A stretch of 64,000 nt of DNA from Mauremys mutica (taxonomy: Eukaryota > Chordata > Testudines > Geoemydidae): contig NC_059072.1 in NCBI RefSeq assembly GCF_020497125.1, forward strand, positions 53,292,697 through 53,356,696, written 5' to 3'. The notes below the pieces were generated by a model. The model saw only the letters and a program-made list of their open reading frames with translations, had not been told where the DNA came from and ran no database searches. Every line of letters starts with the position of its first letter. Position 1 is the stretch's first letter. The position numbers were made by a program, and so were the translations under genes. This document shows positions 23,145 through 33,605 of this stretch, one piece after another.

Positions 23145-23930
23145 TTTGACAATACAATTTTGCACTTCTATAGCACCTTTAATCAGAAGATAGCAAAGTG
23201 TTTTACAAACATAATTAAGTCTCCTGACATCCCCACTGAATGTATTATCTGCATTATAAAGATGAGAAAACAGACGCAGAGGTTAAGGGCAATAGTTTCA
23301 GAAACTGTCAATTAATTTTATGTGCCTCAGTTGCAGGGGCGGCTCTAGAAATTACGGCGCCCCAAGCAGGGCGGTGCGCTCGCCGCCCTTCCCCGGTCCC
23401 GCGGCCGGGGCAGAAGTGTCTGCGGCAGGTGCGCTGGTCCCGCGGCTCCGGTGGAGCATCCGCAGTCATGCCTGCGGGAGCTCCGTCCGAGCCGCGGGAC
23501 CAGTGCACCCGCCACAGTCATGCCTGCAGGAGCTCAAGCGGAGCCGTAAGAAGAGGGGACCCGCCGCAGTCATGCCTGCGGCAGGTCCGCTCGTACCGGG
23601 GCTCCGGTGGACCTCCCGCAGGCATGACTGCGGAAGGTCCACCGGAGCCAAATGCCGCCCTGCCCCGACAATGCCGCCCCACGCGCCTGCTTGGCGCGCT
23701 GGGGTCTGGAGCCGGCCCTGCTCAGTTGGCCCCCAGAAAACAGCTGGCCCCCAGAAAACAGAGACCTAAAGGTAGGGGAAAGCTCTGAAAATTTGGGCCT
23801 GATTGACTTGCTCAAGGTCACAGAGAACTTGGTGACAAAAATTATTCAGTGATACAGCAGAGACTGTAATTCAGGAGTCTTGATTCATAGTCCCCTTCAA
23901 TAACCATTAGACCACACAGCTGCTGGTTCA
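23145..23930 (-). repeat. MIR/CORE-like SINE, antisense, split by a hAT element
   Basis: Outside the hAT insertion, plus-strand blocks 'GCAAAGTGTTTTACAAACA', 'AAAGATGAGAAAACAGACGC', then 'TTGCTCAAGGTCACAGAG', 'CAGGAGTCTTGATTCATAG' and 'CATTAGACCACACAGCTGC' follow the antisense MIR/CORE order. The insertion at 23,334-23,720 and a short duplicated 'GGCCCCCAGAAAACAGCT' stretch just after it separate the halves. Confidence 0.75.
23326..23728. mobile_element. non-autonomous hAT element (387 bp) with exact TSD
   Basis: The element spans 23,334-23,720. The ends CAGGGGCGGCTCTAG and CTGGAGCCGGCCCTG are inverted repeats, flanked by the exact 8-bp duplication ctcagttg. The interior is GC-rich with repeated CCTGCGG(C/G)AG-type blocks in both orientations. 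These blocks give open frames on both strands that are not genes. The inner core is shared with 3,271, 38,163 and 57,099. Confidence 0.9.
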
Positions 23931-24376
23931 TATGGCTCAACATATAGACGGTACAGTACATTTCTTGAATTGCAGTCTGAATTTTTTCTTTCTAATGGAG
24001 TTCCTTCCCAACGTATTCCAAGTAAATACTGTGTTGCTTGGACTGACGGATCAGCAAAGGCATTTGAACAGCTATACTTATCTAGTACACAGTGGTTTGT
24101 ATGTACAGAATAGTGGGCCAGATAGTTTAAAGGAGCCTGTGATTATCTCACAGAAAATGGGGAGTGAGAGATGCACTGGTATGAATGTCATTTGTTACCA
24201 TAGACCTATTAATATTTTTATGAGAACTGTACAATTTGTCTGAAGAGCTGTCTTCAGCAGTTTCTGTTACTGTTTGAAGCATCAGCATAATGGTTTCCTC
24301 ATTCTTCCTTTAGTTAAGACTGCTTTAGGTCAAAATTATTAGATGTATAGCTAGTAATTTTTTCACATAAATTAAC
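23931..24376. other. unassigned sequence
   Basis: No recognised gene or element between the MIR-like SINE and the hAT-bounded segment. Confidence 0.4.
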
Positions 24377-25603
24377 CCCCAGCTCAGGGCCTGATTAACC
24401 TTTTGTGGGCCCCGGTGCCAAACATATTTGTGGGCCCCTATGTAGTCACTGTGGGCTCCGAGTGTGGGCCTGGTGTGGCAGTGCCGTTGGTGCCATAGTA
24501 TACCCGGTACTGAATCTCAGAGACATTTTTCATTTTGATCACACACCTCTACATGACGATATACATTGCCACACACAGCTCCCTCAGCCCCCAGTTTTTC
24601 TCATTGAGCTGTACACCCACGTGGGTTTACCAGTGTCCACAGTGAGTAGAACTTTCATAGTGATCAGGGAAACTCCCCACAGATTTATCTCCTTCCTCAT
24701 TCAGACCTTCTATAGCCATGTCTCCAGTACCACTCTATGCCACCAGTCACTGCATGTGGTCCTAGTCTCAGCTCAGGGTTCTAAAGCCAGCAGATACCTG
24801 ATCAATTCTGACAAATCCCTCCCTCAGCACCCGTCCTGCCATTTGAGCAAGCCACCTGCAAACACCATTTCCCCAAAGTGAGGACTTAGTCCTTGGGAAT
24901 CTGAAGACACCAGCCTTTCTCCCTCTGGTCCCATCTACATGCTAGTCTGCTACCTGATCACCACCACCTCTCCCCATACTTGTTTCCTTTCTACTTTGGA
25001 CATGATCCACAACCAGCTGGGGCTATTCTCCTGCTGCAAGCCTGACCTGCTTCCTCTTTCCCTGCTCCCCTTGACATTCCTTTCCTACTGGTGACCTCTG
25101 TTCCTTGAGGTTAACTGCAGTTTCTTTATCTGCTCTAGCTTAAAAGCCCCCAGTAGTCACAGAGCCACGTGTAGCTTCTCTGGATATAGCCATGGGGGCA
25201 ATTGTCAGTGGCCAGCCTTAGATAGCTGCAGCTACTAGTCAAGGGAGGGGTGGCAATTGCAAGGCTGAGCATGCTTGAACCTTGCAACAGCAGCACTAGG
25301 GACTCTAAATCCTCAGCGCTGGCCCTAGGCAGCTGCAGACTCTGGAGTTAGGCACTTCCCTCCTCTAGGCCATGGCTTTAAGTACCTGAGATTCCCATCA
25401 CCTGCAGCAGAGGCCATCAATTCCCACGCACCCCTCATCTAGCACATAGTCACATAGAAAGTGCAGCCTGCATGATTTTGGAGGCTGGCGTGCCAGGAGG
25501 TTCCCATCCCTGAGCAGCAGCTCTGCAACAAGCTCACATATCCCCCCTCTGCTGTGAGAACAGGACCCTGTGAAGACAGTGGAATTACCCTGTGTATAAT
25601 CAG

Positions 25604-25668
25604 TTCTGTCCAAATCCTGTTGAAGTGACTGGGAGTCTTTTCATTGTCTTTAATTGGCTGTGTATGGA
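25604..25668. repeat. decayed palindromic repeat (GAAGTxxCTGGGAGT core)
   Basis: 'TTGAAGTGACTGGGAGTC' followed by 'TTTTCATTGTCTTTAATTGG' is a weakened form of the palindrome class with a CCATTGACTTCAATGG-like centre. Low conservation. Confidence 0.4.
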
Positions 25669-26811
25669 AGCAAAGGACCCCATTCTAGACTCTAGGAGAA
25701 AAGTGCAGTCTATGCTGCACTGGTTTACTATTGTTAACAGGAAGGTCTCACATTACCTAGGGAATAAGCAACACCTCCTATAGCACCTAACTTTTTCTGA
25801 GAGGCTTCCCACCCAAGTACTAAATGTAAACCTGCTTCGCTTACAAGGGCTGAAAATATCAGGTAGTATGGTCACAAAAGCAAGGCACTTCTGAATTCAG
25901 TAAGAATTGTGGATGTGCACAGAACACAGATGGGACTGGTTCCCGCATGGTTACAGAACTGCAGTAAAGTGGAACAATTTTCAGCTTGTGTGATTGGAGG
26001 ATATCTGGATCCAAAACTGTCCTACATAAATGAGGAAAAGTTGAGGTGCCTTTATTATTCTTTTGTTCCATTCTTTGTTTCTATGGGAATTTGCCAGTGC
26101 AATATCACTGTCTTCCTTTTAAACAAACAAAATTAAAAAAAAATGGTAATGGCTGTTGAAAATAGCAATTCCAGTCCTAGTTAGCACTGGGAAGACCCCA
26201 GCATTTGTTGCTCAATTTTATCCTACTTTTTCTACAGCAAATTACAGTGGATCAGCATATTTGATTTGCGAGAAATGAAGTAACAGTTGCCAAAACTGAG
26301 CTTGAGCACTCCTGAATTTTGAGAGTGTTCAAATCTGGAAGGCAGGTGCTAGATTCCCTTTCTGAATATTGGATAAATCTAGAAAGGAAAAGTCAATTTC
26401 TATTGTCATGACTCAGAAGTGGAAATCCTTCTGTACTGTATCTGAAGCTGCTCAGGTCCTCTAGTAGAGCCTCCCATCCCTTATTTATCATTTTAACTTC
26501 TAGTGGGATCTACATACCTCCCTTGCTAGGCTTCAGATAGAGGGGTGCACTGTCCATTTAGTCCATCCAGTTCCTTCTTTGTGGGCTGCCAGGTGAGGTC
26601 ACAGCAGCATCCCTAAGCCAGTCTGGGGAAGTCTTCTGAGGGTGATATTGGGGCCAAAGCCTTCTACTCCTTGGGCACACTCGTTCCCCATTCACAGTGC
26701 CATCCCTTCTAGCAACCAGTTCTCCATCCACAGCAAGCTGCAGCACATGGAATCTCTCAGCTTCCCCACTCCCTCTCCCTCCCTTTCCTGCTGATAGTGG
26801 CCATGGGAATG

Positions 26812-26892
26812 CTGGGAAATGTAGTTCCTTCTCTGCTCCAGGGCTATCTCTATAGGCAGGGAGCTGGCCAAAGAACTACATCTCCCAGGGCC
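26812..26892. promoter_or_regulatory. inverted pair of ACTACA-type motifs
   Basis: GCTGGGAAATGTAGTTC near 26,812 and GAACTACATCTCCCAGG near 26,875 form an inverted pair about 45 bp apart. The motif resembles the ZNF143/SBS element (AACTACAATTCCCA). Whether it works as a binding site here is unknown; the pair may simply be part of a repeat. Confidence 0.35.
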
Positions 26893-27070
26893 CTATGGGT
26901 TCTCGGCTCCCATGCTGGATCCGGGCTGCTCTGAGGCTCCATTTCTGCAGAGGGGAGGAAGCAAGTGTTACAGGCCCCCTTCTGAGCTTGGGCCCAGCTC
27001 TATGGCACCATTGGCGCCATGGTAAATCCAGTACTGCCCCAGCTGTCATTTTATCAGATATTTCTGCTTA

Positions 27071-27262
27071 GAATCATAGAATATCAGGGATGGAAGGGAC
27101 CTCAGGAGGTCATCTAGTCCAACCCCCTGCTCAAAGCACGACCAATCCCCAACTCAATCATCCCAACCAAGGCTTTGTCAAGCCTGACCTTAAAAACCTC
27201 TAAGGAAGGAGATTCCACCACCTCCCTAGATAATCCTTTCCAGTGTTTAAAGCTTCTACCTA
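27071..27262 (-). mobile_element. CR1 LINE 3' end, antisense
   Basis: Plus-strand order AATCATAGAATATCAGGG, 'GGACCTCAGGAGGTCATCTA', 'CTTAAAAACCTCTAAGGA' and 'GATTCCACCACCTCCCTAG' is the reverse complement of the CR1 3' UTR and its ATTCTATG tail. The copy is relatively well preserved. Confidence 0.95.
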
Positions 27263-27334
27263 ATGTGTTGGGTTTTTAAATGTCTAATGGTGTGTATGAT
27301 GATTTTGATTGTTTTGGTTTTATCTGTTTTTATG

Positions 27335-28230
27335 CTGGGAGTTGTGACTGATCCTGTCTTAGCCTACCTGTGTCTCGAAACCCCTTTCATACTTGACACT
27401 GATGCTAGTGCTTACAGTATTGACACAAGAACACAAAGGATCTGAGAGGGAGGTGGCTTATTACAGCAAACATCTCACTTCTCTGGAGAGAAATTATTTC
27501 ACCATTTAAAAGGAACTCCTGGCAGTGATTAAATGTGTACGGCATTTTCACCATTATTTATATGAGAGAAACTCTGTGGTCAGGACAAACCATGCATTCC
27601 CTGTAATGGTCCTTAGATTCAGGAATCTTAAGGGGAAGCTTGCCAGCTGGTTGGAAAAACAGGGAACACAGGCCTGGACATAGGCATGGTAATGCTGATC
27701 CCTTGTCCAGATGACCTTTTTGGGAGACTAATTGCAAAAACTGCCCACAGCAGGACAGCAACAAATCAGTTGGTCAAGGGAATGAGTGTGCTCAGGAAGA
27801 GATGGTCATCTCCTCTCTGCCCATAATTTGTAGAAGTGCAGATGTTCCTCATTCACCCACTGGAACAGTGGATGTGGAGTTGCAAGAATGGACTCCAGAC
27901 CAGCTAAAAGCTTCTCAATGAGCGGGTCCTGCTATCACAATAGTGTGTGATTGGAAAATCAATTGGCAAATGCAGCTATCTAGAAATGTCATATCCCCTC
28001 AGAATGCCACAGTAAAAGCTTTTCTGGTCACAGTGGAAAATCTTGACATTTAAAGATGAAATATTGTATAGATGGAAAAAGCTAAAAGGTACAAGTATCA
28101 GATAATTGTACCAGGTACCTCGGAGATGGATATTCCATGGTTATATAATTTTAAAACTGCTGGATATTTTGGGGTTGCAAAATCCTTAGCTGGGCTGAGA
28201 GAATTTCTACTGGGTAAAATGCAAGCAGGA
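27335..28230 (+). pseudogene. Ty3/Gypsy pol relic, part 1: RNase H to integrase N-terminus
   Basis: The segment starts within RNase H ('PFILDTDASAYSI', with the catalytic Asp, then 'SLERNYFTI', 'LAVIKCVRHFHHYLY' and 'RTNHAFPVMVLRFRN'), passes a linker, and reaches 'AGYFGVAKSLAGLREFLLG', the integrase zinc-binding (HHCC) region. Stops and frame changes are frequent. A CR1 element interrupts it at 28,233 inside that zinc-binding region, and the rest resumes after it. Not functional. Confidence 0.8.
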
Positions 28231-28232
28231 TG

Positions 28233-28811
28233 TAGACTCATAGACTAGACTCATAGACTTTAAGGTCAGAAGGGACCATTATGATCATCCAGTCTGTCCT
28301 CCTGCACAATGCAGGCCAAAGAATCTCACCCACCCACTCCTGTAACAAACCCCTAACATATGTCTGAGTTACTGAAGTCCTCAAATTGTGGTTTGAAGAC
28401 CTCAAGCTGCAGAGAATCCTCCAGCAAGTGACCCGTGCCCCATGCTGCAGAGGAAGGAGAAAAACCTCCAGGGCCTCTGCCAATCTGCCCTGGAGGAAAA
28501 TTCCTTCCCGACCCCAAATATGGTGATCAGTTAAACCCTGAGCATGTGGGCAAGACTCACCAGCCAGCACCCAGGAAAGAATTCTCTGTAGTAACTCAGA
28601 ACCCACCCCATCTAACATCTCATCATAGACCACTGGGCATACTTACCTGCCAATAATCAAAGATCAATTGCCAAAATTAGGCTATCCCATCATACCATCC
28701 CCTCCATAAACGTATCAAGCTTAGTCTTGAAGCCAGATATGTCTTTTGCCCCCACTACTCCCCTTGGAAGGCTGTTCCAGAACTTCACTCCTCTAATGGT
28801 TAGAAAATTGG
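28233..28811 (-). mobile_element. CR1 LINE, antisense, inserted in the Gypsy relic
   Basis: The tail is ACTCATAG repeated (TAGACTCATAGACTAG), followed by 'GTCAGAAGGGACCATTATGA', 'CTCCTGCACAATGCAGGCC', 'TCCTTCCCGACCCCAAATAT' and 'TGGAAGGCTGTTCCAGAACT', the reverse complement of a turtle-type CR1 3' UTR. The 5' end is truncated, as is normal. It separates the two halves of a single Gypsy pol gene, so it is younger than that gene. Confidence 0.9.
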
Positions 28812-28829
28812 TGCAGAAAATATTACACT

Positions 28830-29700
28830 TGCATTGCAAAGAAGAGTTCTCCTAAGACATGGAGGAAAGTTCCTCTGCAGCAGTGTCTTATGAGGCACCA
28901 ATGGAGTGCATTACTGGCTTGGGGCTGTACCTGAGACACAGTCTAGCAGTCAGTATTAGCTAGTAACATAGATTGCTTTATAGAATGGCCTGAAACTTTC
29001 TGACTAAGGAACCAAAAGGCTATAAAAGTAGCAGAGGCTCTAGTGAATGAATTCTTCACTAGATTTGGGGTCTCAGGAGAGTTACATACAGATCAAAAGA
29101 ATAACTTTAAATCCAAAGTGATTCAATAGGTTTATGAAATTCTAGGGATCCACAAAATTTGCACTACCCCTGCGCATCCACAATCCAATCACATAGTAGA
29201 AAGGTTCAATTGGATTCTACAGTTTCAGCTGGCTACCTTTGCAGAACAGTAACAGAGGGATTGGGACCAGCATATCCCATTATTTTTGATGGCTTATAGA
29301 ACAGCAGTCAATGAGAGTACAAAGGATACACCAGCACTCTTTGTGGGGACCCCAGAAAACCTCATATGTGGAGTTCCTGAAGAAAAGCAAAGGAATTTGG
29401 ACTACTATGTAGAAAGCCTACAATCCAGCTCACCTTTGTGCTAGAGAAAATTTGAGGATAGCTTCTAACAAAATGCAATGGCTGTATGATGTAAGTTCAT
29501 ATGGGAAACATTCAAGAGAGGGGACCTGGTCTGGTTCCACAATCTAGGAAAAAGGGTAGGAGCACTAGGCTGGATAAATCTTGGAAGGGACCCATACAGC
29601 ACTGACATGAATAAATTAAGTGGTGTATAGGATACAGTTGGGTCCTAGGACTAAACCCAAAGTTATCCATAAGGACCACAGGAGGCGGTATTGGGGAGAT
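28830..29700 (+). pseudogene. Ty3/Gypsy pol relic, part 2: integrase core and C-terminus
   Basis: After the CR1, the integrase continues: 'IDCFIEWPETF' near the first catalytic region, 'FFTRFGVSGELHTDQKNNF' (second catalytic Asp in HTDQ), 'TPAHPQSNHIVERFNWILQF' (catalytic Glu in VERFN), 'LFLMAYRTAVNES', then a C-terminal block with 'GPRTKPKVIHKD'. Several stops and frame changes are present. Together with part 1 it is a degraded pol. Confidence 0.85.
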
Positions 29701-30160
29701 GGGGTTTTCTGTTTGGGATGGGTCATCCAGGGTGTCATGATTTAGACTCCTGTGGGATGATGAGAGGAGCTGAGAGTGGGAGTAGAGTCTTATGCTGGGA
29801 GCTGACTGAAACTTCATTGAAGCTGGTGGACATAGTAGCCACCCTTCATTCAGGATAAACATAGAAGCAGTTAAATTGCTTTTGAAGTAAGATATCTGAA
29901 ACTAAAGGATCCACTACCCAAAACACAGGCCACATGCAAGGCCGGTCAGGAACTGATCTACGTGAGTAGATGGCTTTTGTTTTGGTGCACGTGTGAGAGA
30001 ACAGATACAGCCGGAAGCACCACTGAAGCAAACAGAGAAAGCAGCAGAAAGCCAAGGACAGCTAGAGAAACACTAGTAGCATGTCCCTGAGAGAAAGCTT
30101 TTTGGATAGAGTGCTGGCTGGGAAAAGAGGCTTGGGATACTGAGCAAGAAAACTGTTTCT
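29700..30160 (+). mobile_element. possible 3' UTR/LTR of the Gypsy relic
   Basis: It follows directly on the pol end and contains purine-rich stretches and a mid-GC block ending near 'GAGTCCTACAGTGTTCAGG'. No matching second LTR is visible upstream, so this rests on position only. Confidence 0.3.
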
Positions 30161-31420
30161 TCTTTGAGTCCTACAGTGTTCAGGAAAACACAAATTTGTG
30201 TACATTCTTTCTAAACAAACAGGATTACATCAAAGAAAATCCACCATCACTTTCTCCTCCTAATGGAAACAGCCCACAAGTCCCTGAATATTGGTTAACT
30301 ACTCAGATCAAGAGGTAACATAACAAGATTATGTCCTTGAATTATTTGTTCTAGGATGGTCCTGCAAATGAGCTCACCAGAATACAGGCTGAGATCCTGA
30401 TTCAAATCTTCCTTAGTTCAAATCTTTGATCTGGGTGAAGCACAATCTGCAAAGAGGTATCTTCCCATGAGGATAATATAACTGCCTTAGGACCTGATCC
30501 TGGAAATGGTCTGTGCAAAATATCATTAGTGTTTGCAGAATTGACACATTTTCTGCTCAACTCTGGGTCTCTGCTAATCTCTCTAATAATCAGCTATGTA
30601 GTCAGTTTTATGAGCAGGAATTTGATGGGCACTGTTATACAGCCCAGTGCAATGCCTTTAATGCTTAACTGTATAATATCTTTCAATGATGTATCTATCC
30701 CCTTCCATAAGAGCTGAAAACTAGTGCTCTTGGCAGCAGCTGTTTTTAGTTTAAATGTACCAAACCAAACAAGCAAAAGTGAAAAGTCTATTTACTGCAA
30801 AGTCTAAAAAACATGTCACGCTTCACCTCAAAGGCTCCCAGTTAGCTTGAAGCGTTTATTTTCCATTGGAAAACCAATGGCTCCCACTAAAGGCAGGTCG
30901 TCACAATGATAAGTGATAATGAAGCCCCCAAAATATAACAGGGTTCTTTCCCCACATCCAAGCTGGTGACTACTGAGAAATAATGCAAATACATTATACA
31001 GCTCTTTGTTAAAGAATTATATCTGAAAAAGTCAGCAACGGGCAAATGAAATTAAATATATTTTCCTTGTCAGATGCAAGGATTGCATTGTAAAAAGTTG
31101 TTAATTCATTTCCCAATACTCTATCTAATTGAAGATTAAGCTAAACCTAAGCTTGCAATTTTCAAAGTGACAAAAACCAAACCAAACCCTACACTGTCTT
31201 AAAATAATAGCAGAACTTTTCAGAAGTGAATCAGACTTGTCACACCAAAGTTTCTTTGTCGGGTAAGTTTCATAACAACAGTGACTTGTACCAACTATTT
31301 AATGTATGGCTCTGGAATCCAAATGGAATTCATTTATTTTTCCATTTACTTTGTGTGAAAGGTTTACAAGCTCACACTGGCCATTGTGTAAATCAGGAGG
31401 TATAATCCAGAGATTATACC
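30161..31420. other. unassigned AT-rich sequence
   Basis: No recognised gene or element over about 1.26 kb. Confidence 0.4.
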
Positions 31421-32120
31421 AGATGCCAGCTCTGTCCACATATCCATTCAAGTGACACCATCATGGACCTAATCACATCAGACACGCCATCAGGGGCTCA
31501 TACACCTGCACATCTACCAATGTGATATATGCCATCATGTGCCAGCAATGCCCCTCTGCCATGTACATTGGCCAAACCGGACAGTCTCTACGCAAAAGAA
31601 TAAATGGACACAAATCTGACATCAGGAATCATAACATTCAAAAACCAGTGGGAGAACACTTCAACCTCTCTAACCACTCAGTGACAGACTTGAAGGTGGC
31701 AGTTTTGCAACAAAAAAAACTTCAAAAACAGACTCCAAAGAGAAACTGCTTAACTCGAATTAATATGCAAATTAGATACAATTAACACTGGCCTAAACAG
31801 AGACTGGGAATGGCTGGGTCATTACACTAATTGAATCTATTTCCCTATGTTAAGTTCTCCTCACACCTTCTATGGGCCATCTTACTTATCACTTCAAAAA
31901 GTTTTTTTCCCTCCTGCTGATGATAGCTCATCTCAATTGATTAGACTTTTCCTGTTGTTATGCATACTTCCACCTTTTCATGTTCTCTGTATGTATAAAT
32001 ATCTCCTGTCTGTGTGTTCCATTCTATGCATCCGAAGAAGTGAGCTATAGCTCACGAAAGCTCATGCTAAAATAAATTTGTTAGTCTTTAAGGTGCCACA
32101 AGTACTCCTGTTCTTTTTCC
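31421..32120 (+). mobile_element. Penelope-like element, 3' part with GIY-YIG endonuclease domain
   Basis: The coding remnant (about 31,455-31,800) reads 'SYTCTSTNVIYAIMCQQC', 'MYIGQTGQSLRKRINGHK' and 'NIQKPVGEHFNLSNHSVTDL': the GIY-YIG endonuclease domain that follows the RT of Penelope-like elements, with the CxxC-like zinc feature. A frame change near 31,715 disrupts the tail of the protein. The 3' UTR ends with 'GCATCCGAAGAAGTGAGCTA' and 'TGCCACAAGTACTCCTGTTC', a hallmark 3' end in turtles. It is 5'-truncated with no RT domain. The endonuclease would nick DNA for target-primed insertion. Confidence 0.9.
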
Positions 32121-32261
32121 AGAGATCTGTTTTATACTGGAACAAGATATTAATGACTGATCTGAGAGCAAATAAAGTAGGATCAGATCTGCTTTAAAGA
32201 AGGTGCCATTCATATGTTTGGCATTGTAGATGGTATGATGATATATGTTACAAACTAAAGG
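32121..32261. other. unassigned sequence
   Basis: Short spacer without recognisable structure. Confidence 0.4.
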
Positions 32262-32360
32262 CTTGATCCTGCGAAGTGCTGAGCCACTCCTGTGAATTCT
32301 TGAGTGCCCTCAGTTCCCACTGACTACAACAAAAATTGAGCATGCTCAGCCCCTAGAGGA
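32262..32360. repeat. decayed palindromic repeat
   Basis: 'GGCTTGATCCTGCGAAGTGC' and 'TGAGCATGCTCAGCCCC' form weak inverted arms around 'CAGTTCCCACTGACTACAAC'. It fits the palindrome class seen at 13,201 and 32,952. Confidence 0.5.
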
Positions 32361-32951
32361 CTGACCAAAACTTGTTTATTCTTTATATGTTGCCTTTAGA
32401 CACAGTCTGACTTATACATTGTCTTCTTAATAGAATTTTGAAAACCAGAAGGACTGTGGATATGTATAATTTCAAAACTAGAATTTCTTACTCAAACTTT
32501 TCAAAATTTAAAAACAAATCACTAATAACAATGCCTCCTGGCTAGCATTTCAAATCATTGATTAAATCTTCATGTTTTTTCTTAGCAATTAGTTGTCATC
32601 AGGTCTTCATGCTGGATCACATTGTTTTTTGTGTCACTTAATCTTTGTTTTCCAATGTCCTTTGAAAGCTATTCTTTAAACTATTCACTGTTCTTTAAAA
32701 AAAGAATATTTGAGTATGCTGAATAAATGATTTTGTGTTGGATCTGCCTTTACTGAATTATTTATAGTTATCGGTATTTATGGGCTAATCCTGCCTCTAT
32801 TATCATACAAACCTACCAATAATTAGTTGTAGCCTAACTTTCAGAAGTTATTCAAAAGCCCCATTTAGATGCAGGATAACTCAATAGAGCTAACATGATG
32901 GAGTGATGGAAAGCGAAACAACCACACACCTTTTATTGCTAGTCAAGACAG
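32361..32951. other. unassigned AT-rich sequence
   Basis: No recognised gene or element. Confidence 0.4.
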
Positions 32952-33121
32952 GCCAATATTTTCAAAAAAGGACCCTAAAGTTAGGTTTTAAAATAAGTGA
33001 CCTGTTTTTCAGAAGAACTGACCATACATCTGCTGTGTGCTCAAAACTTTTGAAAGTCAGGCCACTTACTTAGGATCATAAGTAGAAGAGTCATACTTGA
33101 GGATCCTATTTCTGAAAATCT
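32952..33121. repeat. palindromic MITE-like repeat (TTTTCAAAA-ended)
   Basis: The left arm 'ATTTTCAAAAAAGGACCC', 'AAAATAAGTGACCTG' pairs with the right arm 'CAGGCCACTTACTTAGGATC', 'CCTATTTCTGAAAATC'. Arms are about 70 bp and imperfect. The centre carries 'GTGTGCTCAAAACTTTTGAA'. Confidence 0.7.
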
Positions 33122-33470
33122 TGTGTATACGGAATGAATATTGTACATATATAAGATATATTTACACAATAATATAATACAGCTGTTATGTCTGAATCTC
33201 AATTTCCATTCCAACATCCTCATAACTTTCTCATGCTTAGAATAAGTTATTTCTATTGTAGGATACTAACCGGTGGTAACAGGAGATATTGACTTTTTGA
33301 AGGTGACCCACAGTATATGAAAGACAATCTTTGTTTAGCTCAGAGTAAGGACTCAGTAAAACATCATCAATGCCAATTTTTTTTAATTAGATGATAAAAA
33401 AAAGACATTATCAACAGGCTACAATGAAGAATTTCTCCCAGCTATCAGCATGTTATCTTGAACCTCTACT
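33122..33470. other. unassigned AT-rich sequence
   Basis: No recognised gene or element. Confidence 0.4.
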
Positions 33471-33605
33471 TGAAAATCCCATTCTACATATGTCCAAAAG
33501 CACCTAAGTGACACAGGAGCACAAGTCCTGCTGAAAATCAGTGATTGAAAGTCAATGGAACTTGTACTCTGAAGTCACCGAGGTTCTTTTGAAAATCCCA
33601 TCCAT
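33471..33605. repeat. palindromic MITE-like repeat with GTCAATGGAACTT core
   Basis: The left arm 'TGAAAATCCCATT', 'CAAAAGCACCTAAGTGACAC', 'GAGCACAAGTCC' pairs with the right arm 'GGAACTTGTACTC', 'AAGTCACCGAGGTTCTTTTG', 'AAAATCCCAT'. The centre is 'GATTGAAAGTCAATGG'. Confidence 0.75.

Larger units (their letters stand above)
24377..27044. mobile_element. 2.65 kb segment bounded by hAT-type ends and exact TSD
   Basis: The ends at 24,385 (CAGGGCCTGATTAACC) and 27,036 (GGTAAATCCAGTACTG) are inverted repeats. Both flanks carry the exact 8-bp duplication ccccagct. A second copy of the right-end sequence lies inside near the left, ending CCCGGTACTG at 24,512, so 24,385-24,512 looks like a complete short MITE of the same family. 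The 2.4 kb between shows no transposase and mostly looks like ordinary non-repeat sequence. It may be one long non-autonomous hAT or a composite moved by two family members. Confidence 0.65.

Noticed and set aside
24405..24881. 158-codon open frame
   Set aside because: Begins within a hAT end, has no domain and no splice structure; likely chance.
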